Shown: in pieces, positions 14,664 to 22,841 of the stretch
Position numbering within the stretch: the first letter of the stretch is position 1
Layout of the letters: the number at the start of each line of letters is the position of its first letter
Assembly (NCBI GenBank): GCA_016209035.1
Contig: JACQWX010000016.1
Coordinates: forward strand, 1 to 37,668
Direction: 5' to 3'
From: Elusimicrobiota bacterium
GTDB taxonomy: Bacteria; Elusimicrobiota; Elusimicrobia; UBA1565; UBA9628
Length of the DNA: 37,668 nt
Position numbers and translations under genes: made by a program
The notes under the pieces: model-generated
Database searches by the model: none
What the model was told of the DNA's origin: nothing
The model's input: the letters and a program-made list of their open reading frames with translations, nothing else

Positions 14664-15551
14664 CTAGGCTGAGCCGGATCCGGCCCTGCCGGCCAGGGTC
14701 TTCTCGACGCCTTCATCGAGGCTCGTGAATTCGAGGCCCGGAGCGAGGCCGGTCAACAGGGAGTTGTCGAAGCCGTGGTCGACCTTGCCCTTCGTCCGGG
14801 GCCGCGAAGTGATCCGGGGCCGGCGTCCCGTGAGGCGGCTGACGACGTCGATGGCCTCGGTGAAACTGTAGCTGACGCCGGCCGCTATGTTGACGATGCC
14901 GGAGAAGTCCCCCAGGAGCGACCGGCGCGCCGTCTCGGCCACGTCGTCGATGAACAGGAATTCCCGCCGTTCGGAGCCGTCCCCCCACAGGGTGATCTCC
15001 CGGCCGGCCAGGATGTCCGAGACGAAGCGGCCCGGCCCGTAGGCCGGGACGCGTTCCCCTGGCCCGTAGACCATCGGGGGCCGGAGGCTGACGAAGGAGC
15101 CCTGACCCGGCTCGGCCAGCAGCCTCGTCAGGAGGGTTTCGGCCGCGATCTTCGCCGCCCCGTAGTAGGAACGCGGGATGACCGGGGTCCGCTCCGTGAT
15201 CCGGAGGTTGTGCACGTCCTCGCCGTAGACCGCCGCGGAGCTCAGGTAGACCAGCCGGGCCACGGGGCGCTCCTTGAGGATCCGGCACAGGCCGAGGGTC
15301 ATGGCCAGGTTCCTGGAGAAGCTCTCCAGATCGTCGCCGAATTGACGCTTGACGGCCGAGCAGAAGGCCACGGCGGTCTCGGGGGTGAAGAGCCCCCGGC
15401 TCCGGGCCGCGGACTCTTGGTCGTTCAGGTCGAGCTCGGAGGACGAGAGCCCGACGATCTCCAGGTTCGGGCAGGTCTCCTTGAGGCGCGCCTCCAGCCG
15501 TCGTCCGATGAAGCCCGTGTGCCCGAGGATCAGGACGCGGCGCGGGGGCAT
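14664..15551 (-). CDS. NAD-dependent epimerase (extended SDR)
   Basis: A 295-aa nucleotide-sugar SDR. The N-terminus reads RVLILGHTGFIGRRL (GxxGxxG). SSAAVYGEDVHN and RSYYGAAKIAAE give the serine and YxxxK of the active site, RPPMVYGPGERVPAYGPGRFV follows, and EFLFIDDVAETA is the usual later block. Substrate unknown. It is the last gene of a three-gene minus-strand run: its ATG is one base after the TGA of the radical SAM gene upstream, so it should be co-translated with it. It could be a 4-epimerase or a reductase acting on the radical-SAM product, but that is inference. Confidence 0.86.
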   Translation of the reverse strand: MPPRRVLILGHTGFIGRRLEARLKETCPNLEIVGLSSSELDLNDQESAARSRGLFTPETAVAFCSAVKRQFGDDLESFSRNLAMTLGLCRILKERPVARLVYLSSAAVYGEDVHNLRITERTPVIPRSYYGAAKIAAETLLTRLLAEPGQGSFVSLRPPMVYGPGERVPAYGPGRFVSDILAGREITLWGDGSERREFLFIDDVAETARRSLLGDFSGIVNIAAGVSYSFTEAIDVVSRLTGRRPRITSRPRTKGKVDHGFDNSLLTGLAPGLEFTSLDEGVEKTLAGRAGSGSA

Positions 15552-15552
15552 G

Positions 15553-17364
15553 TCAGTCCTCCTTTGGGTCCCGGAGACGGCCGAGCTTCTCCGGCAGATC
15601 AGGGATCCTGCCGTCCAGGAACGACGAGAATCCGAACTGCTTTTCCCGGAATGACCAGTACGGATCCTTCAGCAGCGCGGCGGCCGCGGCGCGGGAGGTT
15701 TCCAGCCCCTCCCGGCGGGGGCCCTTCAGGCGGCTCTTGAGATAGTGGTTCGTGCAGGCCATCAGGGCGTCCTCGGGGTAGGCCTTGTGGAGCATCTCGA
15801 GCCACGAGATCATGGCCTTGAGCATGGCCGGCGATTCGCAGCGCAGGCACGGGTTGAGGAGGAAGTTCGCTACCGTGTTGAACGCGAACCATATCTCCGG
15901 GATCCAGGCGCGCGGAGGGACGCCGCCCTGGTCGATGTCGAAGACCTCGTAGCCGGTCGGGGCGCCTTCGGCGAGACGGAAATCGCGGAACAGGCCGCCC
16001 CGGGCGGGGTTGAGGTCGGTGTCCCTGGGGTCCCTCCACGGCTCCGGGCGTCCCGGGGACAGCTCGGTGTTCTTGATGGGCTGATACATGAAGAAGCTGT
16101 GCCAGTGCAGCCGGGACTTGAGCGCCACGCTCAGGGAGTCGAGCATCTGGCCGAAGCGCTCGTCCGGCAGGCCCAGTATGAAATTGACGACCACGAAGAT
16201 GTCGGGATAGCCCCGCGCGAGCCGGGCGAACCGGAGGAACTGCGCGACGCTGGCAGGTTTGCGCACCCTCTTGAGGATCTCCGCGTTGCCGGATTCCAGC
16301 CCCACCTTGAAGCCGATGCACCCCGAGCGCCGGAAGGCCTTGTAGAGGTCGTCGTCGATGGAGCTCACGATGAGACCGTTGTTGGCGGCCCAGGTGATCC
16401 CCGGCAGGCGGGAGGCCATCTCGTCGAAGAGGGCCAGCGTCTCCGTCCTGTCGAAGAGGAGGTCGTCGTCGAGCCAGTCGAAGTGCTCGATGCCGTGCTT
16501 CTCGCGCAGGTGGGCCATCTCGTCGACCACCTCCCGGTGGCCGCGCAGGCGGACGCCCTTGCCGCAGAAGCCGCGCACCCCGCAGAAGGCGCAGCTGCCC
16601 CGGCACCCGCGCTTGGCGAGGACCGGCGAGAATGGGACGTCGACGCCGTTCATGCGGGAGAAATTGCTGATGGAGCCGGCTTGATGGTAGCGCGCGATCG
16701 GGATGAGCTCGTACTCCCGGCGGATGTCCATGTCCACCGGGCCGCCGGAGACGGACGGCGTCGCGCGGATGGCCCCGTCCCCGTCCTTGAACACCAGGTT
16801 CACCGGCTCGCCGCCGCCCCGGAGGAAGCGGTAGAAGCCTTCCAGGCTCGGCTCCCCCTCGTGGAGGAAGACGATGTCCGCCAGGCCCTTCTCGATGATG
16901 GCCTCCGGGTCGGCCGTGGCGGCCACCCCGCCGGCGGCCAGGCACAGGCCCGGGAACTCCGCCTTGATGAATCCGCAGATCTGCGAGAACTCGGGCCAGG
17001 TCGAGTCGAACATGAACGACACGCATACCAGCGGCTTGCGGTAGCGATGGATGGCTTCGCGCAGCCGGGAGCGGCACAGGCCGCGGATGTCGGGATGCTC
17101 ATCCTGCGCGGCCCGCAGGGCCGCGTAGTTGAGGTCCAGGATGTGGTGCGGCATCCCCAGTTTCTTGAAGCACGCCCCGAGATAGAGGAGGGCGTGCGGG
17201 GGGTAGGCGAAGAATCTGCGGTTCCGGGCCGCGGCGGGGTCGAGCAGTTCCAGCCGGACCTGCGGGATGTTGATGAGGACCGCGGCCTCCTGCAGCTCGA
17301 AGCGCCGGCTCCATTGCTCGAGCTCCCGGAGGGTCGGGGCCATGCCTTCCAGCCGGGGCTTCAT
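15553..17364 (-). CDS. B12-binding-domain radical SAM protein
   Basis: A 603-aa protein with an N-terminal region resembling a cobalamin-binding domain (LLYLGACFKKLGMPHHILDL, AAGGVAATADPEAIIEKG, FLHEGEPS) and a radical SAM core. RGCRGSCAFC supplies the cluster cysteines C254, C258 and C261, followed by GFCGKG with one more cysteine, then WLDDDLLFD and GLESGNAEILKRV. The C-terminal 150 residues are family-specific with no motif I recognise. The reaction is unknown. The ATG overlaps the upstream radical SAM stop (ATGA at 17361-17364) and the next SDR gene follows after one base, so these three genes form one operon. Confidence 0.87.
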   Translation of the reverse strand: MKPRLEGMAPTLRELEQWSRRFELQEAAVLINIPQVRLELLDPAAARNRRFFAYPPHALLYLGACFKKLGMPHHILDLNYAALRAAQDEHPDIRGLCRSRLREAIHRYRKPLVCVSFMFDSTWPEFSQICGFIKAEFPGLCLAAGGVAATADPEAIIEKGLADIVFLHEGEPSLEGFYRFLRGGGEPVNLVFKDGDGAIRATPSVSGGPVDMDIRREYELIPIARYHQAGSISNFSRMNGVDVPFSPVLAKRGCRGSCAFCGVRGFCGKGVRLRGHREVVDEMAHLREKHGIEHFDWLDDDLLFDRTETLALFDEMASRLPGITWAANNGLIVSSIDDDLYKAFRRSGCIGFKVGLESGNAEILKRVRKPASVAQFLRFARLARGYPDIFVVVNFILGLPDERFGQMLDSLSVALKSRLHWHSFFMYQPIKNTELSPGRPEPWRDPRDTDLNPARGGLFRDFRLAEGAPTGYEVFDIDQGGVPPRAWIPEIWFAFNTVANFLLNPCLRCESPAMLKAMISWLEMLHKAYPEDALMACTNHYLKSRLKGPRREGLETSRAAAAALLKDPYWSFREKQFGFSSFLDGRIPDLPEKLGRLRDPKED

Positions 17365-18383
17365 GGCGCCTTGCGGCGCCGCGGCGACGCGGGGCCGTCG
17401 CCGCCTATGTCCACGGGCTCGGCGTAGCGCGGCGACACGGCCCTCTCGTCCGAGGGCTCATCCCAGACATTGCAGTCCTTGCAGATGCGGATCCGGGACT
17501 TGCTCCCCTTGAGGTGCGCCTGCCTGATGTCGTTCATGCGCTCGGAGCGCCACAGCCCGGCGATGCCGTCCTTTAGGACGCTGCCGACCTGGAACTTGGC
17601 GTTGAAGTCCACATTGCACAACGGTACGTCGCCGTTGGTAAAGATCACCATCAGGGACCACAGGGCCACGCAGGGCAGGTTGGGCTCGTAACTCCGGGCG
17701 ACGGGCGTGAACCCCGTCAGCTGGCTTCCCCAGTTGAAGATGTTGTGGTAGTACACGCGGTCGGACGGGCCCAGGCGCTTGGACCAGAACTCTTGATACG
17801 CCGGCCACTCGTCCCGGTTGCTCCGCTGGCGGATCATGCGCATCCAGATCCGCGTCCGGGGGCGCAGCTGGTCGCGCAGCCCGATGAAGCGCAGGGCGTT
17901 GGCCATGACTTCCTCGAAGACGAGCCGGGACCGGATGGCCTCGAAGGTCTTCTTGTCCAGGCTGTCGATGGACATGATGACGGTGTCCAACCCGGCCCCG
18001 AGCAGCTCTTTGGACCTGGCCTCGTCGAGCAGGGAGACGTTGGTGCTGACGCAGACGTTCTTCACCCCGCCGTCCTTGAGCATGGACACCCGCGGGCCGA
18101 GCTTCTTGTCGAGGAGCGGCTCGCCGTCGCGGTAGAGGTTGACCCGCTTCAGGTCGCCGGCGTGCTCGATCGCCTCCCGGGCGATCTTGCCGAAGAGCTC
18201 GTCGGTCATGGGGCGGCCGGCGCGCTTCCAGTGGGTGATGGTGCACATGGGGCACCGGGCGTTGCAGGCGTTGACGGTCTCGATCTCCAGGTAGCTCGGA
18301 AAGCGTAGGAGCCCGTCATAACTGGACCGGGTGGCGATGCGTTCGACCAGGTATTCCTTCAGTCCGGACTCGTTGGTGGCCAC
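17361..18383 (-). CDS. radical SAM protein with SPASM-like C-terminus
   Basis: A 340-aa iron-sulfur enzyme. The radical SAM motif NACNARCPMC gives C40, C44 and C47. Typical downstream pieces are NLYRDGEPLLD and VCVSTNVSLL. The C-terminal part has cysteines in PLCNVDF and ICKDCNVWDEP, which look like ligands of an auxiliary cluster as in SPASM or twitch domains. In glycan loci such proteins may dehydrogenate or epimerise sugars, or act on peptides; the target here is unknown. It starts with GTG at 18383, 10 nt after a minus-strand TAGATT box, and heads the minus-strand operon. Confidence 0.87.
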   Translation of the reverse strand: MATNESGLKEYLVERIATRSSYDGLLRFPSYLEIETVNACNARCPMCTITHWKRAGRPMTDELFGKIAREAIEHAGDLKRVNLYRDGEPLLDKKLGPRVSMLKDGGVKNVCVSTNVSLLDEARSKELLGAGLDTVIMSIDSLDKKTFEAIRSRLVFEEVMANALRFIGLRDQLRPRTRIWMRMIRQRSNRDEWPAYQEFWSKRLGPSDRVYYHNIFNWGSQLTGFTPVARSYEPNLPCVALWSLMVIFTNGDVPLCNVDFNAKFQVGSVLKDGIAGLWRSERMNDIRQAHLKGSKSRIRICKDCNVWDEPSDERAVSPRYAEPVDIGGDGPASPRRRKAP

Positions 18384-18393
18384 GAAGCGATGT

Positions 18394-18399
18394 AATCTA
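18394..18399 (-). promoter_or_regulatory. -10-like box TAGATT for the minus-strand radical SAM operon
   Basis: TAGATT on the minus strand lies 10 nt before the GTG at 18383. No clear -35 or Shine-Dalgarno is visible, so the leader would be only about 3 nt. The divergent gene at 18478 has its own box about 60 bp away. Confidence 0.35.
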
Positions 18400-18459
18400 C
18401 CAAATCACGCTCCGCAATCCAACCGGCCGGGGGCGGCGCAGTCGCCGGGACAATTATTG

Positions 18460-18465
18460 TAGACT
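18460..18465 (+). promoter_or_regulatory. -10-like box TAGACT for the second reductase-cupin run
   Basis: TAGACT, preceded by TTG, ends 12 nt before the ATG at 18478. The surrounding stretch is AT-rich relative to the rest of the window. It would drive the plus-strand run from 18478 to about 25507, with a leader of only about 5 nt. Confidence 0.4.
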
Positions 18466-18477
18466 AGTAGAAACCCC

Positions 18478-19449
18478 ATGACACGTCCCATTCCCATCAC
18501 TCACAGGAAGGGACTGTCCCGCAAGGCGGGACGCCATCATTCGGCCAAGCCGGCGCGCAAGATACTGATCCTGGGCGGCTCCGGCTTCGTCGGCAGGCGC
18601 CTCTTCGCGCGGCTGGGGCCGGAGGGCGCCGTCGCCACCTACAACAGGAACCCCATCAGCGGGGGGATCCGGTTCGACGCGGTGTCCATGAGGCTTCCCG
18701 ACGTCGTCCCGGACCCGGATAGCGTCGGCGCCGGCGTCATCCTCCTCGGGGACACGAGCGCCGACCGCTGCGCGCGGGACCTCGAGCGCTCCCACGAGCT
18801 CAACGTCGTGAGCGTCCAGGCGGTCATCGACGTCCTGCGGGGATGGGGGAAGAAGATCCTCTTCACCTCGAGCGAGTACGTCTTCGACGGCGAGCGGGGG
18901 GGCTACGACGAGCTCTGCCCGCCCGGCCCCATCCTTGCCTACGGCAGGCAGAAGCTCGAAGTGGAGCGCTATCTCGCGGAGCGCGATCCGGGCGCCCTGA
19001 TCCTGCGCCTGGCCAGGGTGGTGAGCGCGCGGCCGGGGGACAAGACGCTGCTCAGCAGCTGGCTGCCGGCCATCGCGAAGGGAGGCGTGATCCGCTGCGC
19101 AGGCGATCAGGCGTTCTCGCCCTTGTTCGCCGATGACGCCGTGACGGGCATCCTGCGGGCCCTCGACCTGGACCTGCGCGGGATATTCCATCTCGCCGGG
19201 CCCCGGCCCTACCGGCGCATCGAGTTGCTGGAGATGCTGCTGGCCCAGATGCGCAAGCACGGCCCCGTGAGCGTGGAGATCGAGCCCTGCGGCGTCAACG
19301 ACTTCCCGCTGAAGGAAAGACATCCGATCGACGTGTCCCTCGATCCGGCCAAGTTCATCAAGGCGACCCGGTGCCGGTTCCGCGGCATGCCGTGGGTCTG
19401 CAGGGAACTGGTCAAGGCGGCCCGAGCCCAAGCATGGTCCCCATCGTAG
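18478..19449 (+). CDS. RmlD-like NAD(P)-dependent sugar reductase/epimerase (copy 2)
   Basis: This 323-aa extended SDR is a clear paralogue of the protein at 5638: GGSGFVG near residue 35, SSEYVFDGERGGY, AYGRQK as YxxxK, and a matching C-terminal PAKFIKATRCRF. It should reduce or epimerise an activated sugar. Its N-terminal tail is about 17 residues longer than that of copy 1 and spans a small inverted repeat GTCCCGC-AAG-GCGGGAC (18513-18529). The 3' end overlaps the WbuC-like gene by 16 bases, so this pair mirrors the 5072/5638 pair with the order reversed. Confidence 0.84.
   Translation: MTRPIPITHRKGLSRKAGRHHSAKPARKILILGGSGFVGRRLFARLGPEGAVATYNRNPISGGIRFDAVSMRLPDVVPDPDSVGAGVILLGDTSADRCARDLERSHELNVVSVQAVIDVLRGWGKKILFTSSEYVFDGERGGYDELCPPGPILAYGRQKLEVERYLAERDPGALILRLARVVSARPGDKTLLSSWLPAIAKGGVIRCAGDQAFSPLFADDAVTGILRALDLDLRGIFHLAGPRPYRRIELLEMLLAQMRKHGPVSVEIEPCGVNDFPLKERHPIDVSLDPAKFIKATRCRFRGMPWVCRELVKAARAQAWSPS
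18513..18529. repeat. small inverted repeat in the reductase N-terminus
   Basis: GTCCCGC and GCGGGAC flank AAG. It encodes LSRKAGR in the N-terminal extension that the paralogue at 5638 lacks. Its shape is like the family B core (GACCCGC/GCGGGTC) but the sequence differs, so membership is uncertain. Confidence 0.35.
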
Positions 19450-19982
19450 ACCTCGACGACCCGAAGACGGTCCTCTTCGACGGCGCCGGCCGGTCGGCGG
19501 CGTTCTTCTGCAAGGGGGGCTCGCTGGCGGTGGGGAACCGGCTCTTGGGGCAGCTGCGCGAGTACGCCCGAGCGCGCGGCGGGGCGAACGTCCGGCTCTG
19601 CCTTCATGAGGGACCCCGGGCGTCGTTCCACGAGATGATCATACTCGAGCATCGGGGGAGATACCGCCGCCCGCACAAGCATCCGTCGAAGCACGAGTCC
19701 CTGCATCTCGTCGAGGGGGAGTTGGGGGTGTTCGTCTTCGGCGAAGACGGCGGGCTCGCCTGCGGGGAGCGCCTGGACGGCCGGGGGAGCTTCCTGTTCT
19801 GGATCGAGCCCGACGCCTATCACTCGGTCGTGCCGCTGTCGGAGGTCGTCATCTACCACGAGTGCAAACCGGGTCCGTTCCTGAGGGACTCGGACAACGT
19901 CTCGGCGCCCTGGGCGCCGGACGGCTCGGACCCTGAGGCCGCGCAGGCCTATCTTGAGAATCTGCGCACGGCCCTTCCTTAA
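19434..19982 (+). CDS. WbuC-family cupin metalloprotein (copy 2)
   Basis: This 182-aa cupin is a paralogue of the one at 5072. Shared landmarks are VRLCLHEGPRASFHEMIIL, RRPHKHPSKHESLHLVEGEL with the histidine pair and glutamate as probable metal ligands, VFGEDGG, and VVIYHECKPGPF. No enzymatic role is established for the family. The ATG at 19434 lies inside the 3' end of the reductase gene; the longer frame upstream is a shadow of that gene. Presence of a second copy next to a second RmlD-like gene suggests the pair acts as a unit. Confidence 0.84.
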   Translation: MVPIVDLDDPKTVLFDGAGRSAAFFCKGGSLAVGNRLLGQLREYARARGGANVRLCLHEGPRASFHEMIILEHRGRYRRPHKHPSKHESLHLVEGELGVFVFGEDGGLACGERLDGRGSFLFWIEPDAYHSVVPLSEVVIYHECKPGPFLRDSDNVSAPWAPDGSDPEAAQAYLENLRTALP

Positions 19983-19994
19983 AGATATCGCGCC

Positions 19995-20834
19995 ATGACT
20001 GAGAGAGCGTCGTTGGAAGCCTTGAGCCGGAGGATCCGGAGCAAGGTCGTCGAGATGTCCCACAAGGCCAAGACGCCGCACTTGGGGTCGGCCTTGTCCT
20101 GCGTCGACATCCTGGTGGCGGCCTACTGGGAGGCCCTGAGGATCGACCCCAAGCGCCCCTGCGACCCGGACCGGGACCGGCTGGTCTTCAGCAAGGGGCA
20201 CGCGATGACGGCCCTCTACGCGGTCTTGGCCCATCGGGGATTCTTCCCCGTGGAGGCGCTGGATACCTACGCCGAGCCTGGCGACAGGCTGACCGAACAC
20301 TCCGCGCCCGGCTGCGTGCCGGGGTTGGAGGCGGCGACCGGCTCGCTCGGGCACGGCTTGCCCCTGGGCGTGGGCATGGCATTAGGCGGCAGGATCCAGG
20401 GACGCTCCCACCGCGTCTGCGTGGTCATGAGCGACGGGGAATGCGACGAGGGCTCGGTCTGGGAGGCCGCGTTGCTCGCCGGCGCGCAGAGGCTGGAGCG
20501 GCTCGCCGCCGTCGTGGACTACAACAAGTGGCAGGCGACGGGACGGTCCAACGAAACCATGGCGCTGGCCCCGCTGCGCGAGAAATGGCAGGCTTTCGGT
20601 TGGAGCGCCCGCGAGGTCGACGGGCACGACCTGGGAGCCCTGGCGGGCGTCCTGACCCGTGTCCCGGACGGCACCGGGAAGCCCGTGGCGGTCGTCGCCC
20701 ACACCGTCAAGGGCAAGGGCGTGTCCTTCATGGAGGACGACAACGATTGGCACTACCGCATCCCCAGCAAGGGGGAATGCGAGGCCGCCCTCAAGGAGCT
20801 GGAGCGCGGGCCCTCCGGCGGGACGGCCCGATGA
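19995..20834 (+). CDS. transketolase-like protein, N-terminal (TPP-binding) subunit
   Basis: This 279-aa protein is the first half of a split transketolase. It carries KTPHLGSALSCVDIL (H29), SKGHA (H69), GSLGHGLPLGVGMAL, and the TPP-pyrophosphate/metal motif SDGECDEG ending about 28 residues later at YNKW (D147, N177). Split transketolases pair with a C-terminal subunit, here the next gene, joined by ATGA. Such pairs are found both in pentose metabolism and in secondary or glycan loci, where they move a two-carbon ketol unit. Its position beside a dehydrogenase and a kinase fusion argues for a dedicated glycan-sugar role. Confidence 0.9.
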   Translation: MTERASLEALSRRIRSKVVEMSHKAKTPHLGSALSCVDILVAAYWEALRIDPKRPCDPDRDRLVFSKGHAMTALYAVLAHRGFFPVEALDTYAEPGDRLTEHSAPGCVPGLEAATGSLGHGLPLGVGMALGGRIQGRSHRVCVVMSDGECDEGSVWEAALLAGAQRLERLAAVVDYNKWQATGRSNETMALAPLREKWQAFGWSAREVDGHDLGALAGVLTRVPDGTGKPVAVVAHTVKGKGVSFMEDDNDWHYRIPSKGECEAALKELERGPSGGTAR

Positions 20835-21787
20835 GGAACGCCTTCGCGGCCGAGGTCACCCGGTTGGCGGCGGAGCTGCCTCAACTGGTGCTCCTGTCCG
20901 GCGACATCGGCAACCGCCTCTTCGACGAATACAAGGCGCGTTTCGGCCCGCGGTTCCTCAACTGCGGGGTGGCCGAGGCCGACATGATCGGCGTGGCGGC
21001 GGGCATGGCCATGTGCGGCCTGCGGCCGGTCGTCTACACGATCGCGTCCTTCCTCGCCACCCGCGCCTTCGAGCAGATCCGGGTCGACCTGTGCTACCAC
21101 CGGCTGCCGGTCGTGCTCGTCGGAGTGGGCGGCGGGTTCGCCTACGCGTCGCTGGGCGCGACCCATCATTCAACCGAGGAAGTCGGCTGCCTGCGCCTCC
21201 TCCCCAACATGACGGTCGTCTGCCCCGGGGACCCGACGGAGGTGAGGCTGGCCCTGGCCGCGGCCCTGCGCCGGGAAGACCCCGTCTACATCCGGATCGG
21301 GAAGAAGGGCGAGCCGTCCGTGCACGCGGGCGAGCCGGCCTTCTCGATCGGCAAGGGCATCGTGGTGCGCGAGGGCGCGCAGGTGTGCCTGGTGAGCACG
21401 GGCGCGATGCTGCCGGCGGCCGTGGCCGCGGCCGAGGCGCTCTCCCTCCGGGGCGTGTCGGCGCAGGTCGTCAGCATGCACACGGTCAAGCCCCTGGACC
21501 ATGGGCTCCTGGCCGGCGTCTTCTCGCGCTGCCGGGTGGTGGCGACCGTAGAGGAGCACAGCCTGCTCGGCGGGCTGGGCGCAGCGGTGGCGGAATGGCT
21601 GGCGGACCGATCCCTTGATGTCGGCGGGACCGCGGAGCCCGGGGCGCGTCTCGTGAGGTTCGGCGCCGCGGACGAGTTTTTCAACGTGGCCGGGTCGCAG
21701 GAAGACGCGCGCGCGCATTTCGGCCTGACGCCCCGGCACATCGCCGAGCGGGTGCTCAAGGCCATGGGCTCGTTACGAAACAAGTGA
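20831..21787 (+). CDS. transketolase-like protein, C-terminal subunit
   Basis: This 318-aa protein carries the pyrimidine-binding and C-terminal domains of a transketolase. LSGDIGNRL, NCGVAEADMIGVAAGMAMCG (with the TPP-activating glutamate in VAEADM), FLATRAFEQIRVDLCYHRLPV and GATHHSTEEVGCLRLLPNM are typical. The last third has GIVVREGAQVCLVSTGAML and EEHSLLGGLG, as in the transketolase/pyruvate dehydrogenase-beta C-terminal domain. It is translationally coupled to the N-terminal subunit (ATGA at 20831) and should form an alpha2beta2 enzyme with it. Donor and acceptor sugars are unknown. Confidence 0.9.
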   Translation: MRNAFAAEVTRLAAELPQLVLLSGDIGNRLFDEYKARFGPRFLNCGVAEADMIGVAAGMAMCGLRPVVYTIASFLATRAFEQIRVDLCYHRLPVVLVGVGGGFAYASLGATHHSTEEVGCLRLLPNMTVVCPGDPTEVRLALAAALRREDPVYIRIGKKGEPSVHAGEPAFSIGKGIVVREGAQVCLVSTGAMLPAAVAAAEALSLRGVSAQVVSMHTVKPLDHGLLAGVFSRCRVVATVEEHSLLGGLGAAVAEWLADRSLDVGGTAEPGARLVRFGAADEFFNVAGSQEDARAHFGLTPRHIAERVLKAMGSLRNK

Positions 21788-21803
21788 CACGATTCGGAGG
21801 CCG

Positions 21804-22841
21804 ATGAAGACGCTGGCCGCGGTCCTCGTGGATACGGGCAAGCCCCTGGTCTTGGCGGAGCTGGAGATCCCGGCCCTGCAGCCTGGGCAGGTGATCGTGG
21901 AGATCGGCTTCAGCGGCGTCTGCCACACCCAGCTCCTGGAGAGCCGCGGATACCGCGGCAAGGACGCCTTCCTTCCTCATTGCCTCGGCCATGAGGGGAG
22001 CGGCACGGTCGTCGAAATCGGGCCCGGCGTGAGCAAGGTGGCGCCCGGCGACCAGGTGATCCTCTCATGGATGAAAGGCTCCGGAGCCGACGTCAATAGG
22101 GTGGTCTACCGCTGGGGCGACCGCCAGGTCAATGCGGGAGGCGTCACGACGTTCGGCCGGCATGCGGTGGTCAGCGAGAACCGGCTGACGGTCACGCCTC
22201 CGGGCATCTCGCCGCGCGAGGCGGCCCTCCTGGGCTGCGCGGTGCCGACGGGGCTCGGGGCCGTCCTGAACACGGCGGCCCCAAAGCCAGGGCAGAGCCT
22301 CGCCGTCTTCGGGGTGGGCGGCATCGGGCTGTGCTCCGTCGCCGGCGCCGTGATGGCCGGCTGCGCGCCCATCATCGCTCTCGATGTCAAGAAGGACAGG
22401 GTCGAGGCCGCAAGGTCGCTGGGGGCAAGCCACGGCTTTCTGGTCGGTCTCGACGATGTCGCCGAGGGGATCAAGAAGGCCTGTCCCGGAGGCCTTGATT
22501 TCGCCATCGAGGCGAGCGGCCGGCCGGAGGCCATGAGGCAGGCCCTTTCCAGCGTCCGTCCCCGCGGCGGCACGTGCGTCATCGTCGGCAACGCCCGTCA
22601 CGGGGAGAGGCTCGATATTGAGCCCATGGAGTTCAACCTCGGGAAACGCCTTCTGGGCACCTGGGGCGGCGACAACATGCCGGACCGGGATTTCCCGCGG
22701 TACGCCGAGATCGTGCGCGCAGGCTCGCTCGACCTGAAGCCCTTCCTGTCGGCGTCCTACCTGCTGGAGGCCGTCAATGAGGCGCTCGACGACCTGGAGG
22801 CCGGCCGGGTCCTGCGACCCTTGATCGAGATGGCATGCTGA
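21804..22841 (+). CDS. zinc-dependent alcohol dehydrogenase (MDR family)
   Basis: This 345-aa oxidoreductase probably interconverts an alcohol and a carbonyl with NAD(P)H. The catalytic zinc site is intact: C40 in FSGVCHTQ, H63-E64 in LGHEGSGTV and C145 in LLGCAVPTG. The cofactor motif GVGGIG is at 170-175. The structural-zinc loop with four cysteines, common in this family, is missing; the segment after GDQVILSWMKG has none. It starts 16 bases after the transketolase stop and overlaps the next gene by 7 bases (ATG at 22835 inside the end), so it belongs to the same operon. It could act on the transketolase product, by analogy with reductases of polyol-phosphate pathways; that is inference. 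Confidence 0.88.
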   Translation: MKTLAAVLVDTGKPLVLAELEIPALQPGQVIVEIGFSGVCHTQLLESRGYRGKDAFLPHCLGHEGSGTVVEIGPGVSKVAPGDQVILSWMKGSGADVNRVVYRWGDRQVNAGGVTTFGRHAVVSENRLTVTPPGISPREAALLGCAVPTGLGAVLNTAAPKPGQSLAVFGVGGIGLCSVAGAVMAGCAPIIALDVKKDRVEAARSLGASHGFLVGLDDVAEGIKKACPGGLDFAIEASGRPEAMRQALSSVRPRGGTCVIVGNARHGERLDIEPMEFNLGKRLLGTWGGDNMPDRDFPRYAEIVRAGSLDLKPFLSASYLLEAVNEALDDLEAGRVLRPLIEMAC

